This document shows, in pieces, positions 45,888-46,098 of a DNA stretch of 46,098 nt; the stretch's first letter is position 1, and every line of letters begins with the position of its first letter. The stretch covers positions 1-46,098 of the forward strand of contig DATLGL010000057.1 in NCBI GenBank assembly GCA_035540495.1, read 5' to 3'. The DNA is from DASVEG01 sp035540495 (GTDB lineage: Bacteria > Actinomycetota > Acidimicrobiia > Acidimicrobiales > CADCTF01). A program made the position numbers and the translations under genes. A model generated the notes under the pieces. That model worked only from the letters and a program-made list of their open reading frames with translations, was not told the DNA's origin and ran no database searches.

Positions 45888-46098
45888 TCACGCCGCAGGA
45901 GGCGCTGGCCCCTCCCGGCTTCTCTGATGATGACGAGGATGGCGCGGGTCGTCTGGTGGGACGAGTGGTCGTTTGCCGGTTCCTTCGACGAGGGCCCATC
46001 CGTGGAGGGTCTTGAGGTCGTGGCAGTGGTCGCAGACGCGGTCGAGCCAGTCGATGAGGGTGATCTTCGATTGGGCCCAGTCGATGCGGTGGTCGCGT
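45888..46098 (-). CDS. 3' end of an HNH endonuclease (DUF222-type), cut by window edge
   Basis: The - strand from 46097 to the TGA at 45890-45888 is open and codes for the end of an HNH nuclease: RDHRIDWAQSKITLIDWLDRVCDHCHDLKTLHGWALVEGTG..PLVPPDDPRHPR. The DHRIDW and CDHCHDLKTLHGWAL segments match the HNH motif of DUF222/HNH proteins, which are multicopy in actinobacterial genomes. The start lies beyond the window. It is co-directional with and 37 bp upstream of the YyaL gene. Confidence 0.85.
   Translation of the reverse strand, partial: RDHRIDWAQSKITLIDWLDRVCDHCHDLKTLHGWALVEGTGKRPLVPPDDPRHPRHHQRSREGPAPPAA

Overview
The window looks like a chromosomal segment of a high-GC actinobacterium, probably from the Acidimicrobiia (Ilumatobacter-like) or a related deep branch. 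The clues are a division and cell-wall (dcw) cluster with FtsZ, SepF, YggT and DivIVA/Wag31; a proteasome-activator Bpa; the PafB/PafC WYL pair; a mycobacterial-style membrane adenylate cyclase with a HAMP domain; a DnaA box of the actinobacterial form TTGTCCACA; and the end of a DUF222/HNH-type endonuclease. The clade assignment is inference. Coding density is very high, no gene-free stretch exceeds 300 bp, and I saw no rRNA, tRNA, CRISPR array or insertion sequence.

Layout. (1) 1-16.9 kb, + strand: the dcw cluster, ftsI-murE-mraY-murD-ftsW-murG-murC-murB-ftsQ, mostly with ATGA/GTGA overlaps. A separate promoter and a roughly 190-nt leader precede ftsZ-pgeF-yggS, then sepF-yggT, divIVA, and a membrane protein with a histone-H1-like tail. 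murF is absent from its usual place between murE and mraY. (2) 16.9-22.8 kb: ileS (type II IleRS, - strand) diverges from yggU across only 18 bp. TraR/DksA-lspA-rluD follow on + as overlapping genes. (3) 22.8-30.3 kb, signalling: an Rrf2 regulator, a soluble histidine kinase/receiver/phosphodiesterase operon, Bpa, and on the - strand a hybrid sensor kinase operon ending in a GGDEF response regulator. (4) 30.3-38.9 kb: dnaE with a promoter covered by DnaA-box-like sites and a long dyad, a GNAT-like protein, a patatin, a small ORF, pafB-pafC and a membrane protein. (5) 38.9-46.1 kb: a DEDD exonuclease, an oxidoreductase diverging by 17 bp from an acyl-CoA dehydrogenase, an adenylate cyclase, an unknown gene, a YyaL-type thioredoxin-domain protein, and the 3' part of an HNH endonuclease gene cut by the window edge.

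How the genes work together: region 1 covers lipid II synthesis (MurB-E, MraY, MurG), septal synthesis (FtsW/FtsI), and the Z-ring with its membrane tether and pole markers (FtsZ, SepF, FtsQ, DivIVA). Regions 3 and 4 hold regulatory modules: phosphorelay to c-di-GMP, cAMP, PafBC damage response, and possible DnaA control of the replicase gene.

The recurring non-coding theme is leaderless expression. Several genes not preceded by an overlapping upstream gene have a TANNNT-like -10 hexamer 6-7 nt before the start codon. Two divergent pairs appear to share overlapping -10 elements in a 17-18 bp gap. The most unusual observations are these compact two-way promoters, the DnaA-box cluster on dnaE, the terminator-like hairpin in the ftsZ leader, and a MurE with altered metal-site motifs in a cluster lacking murF.
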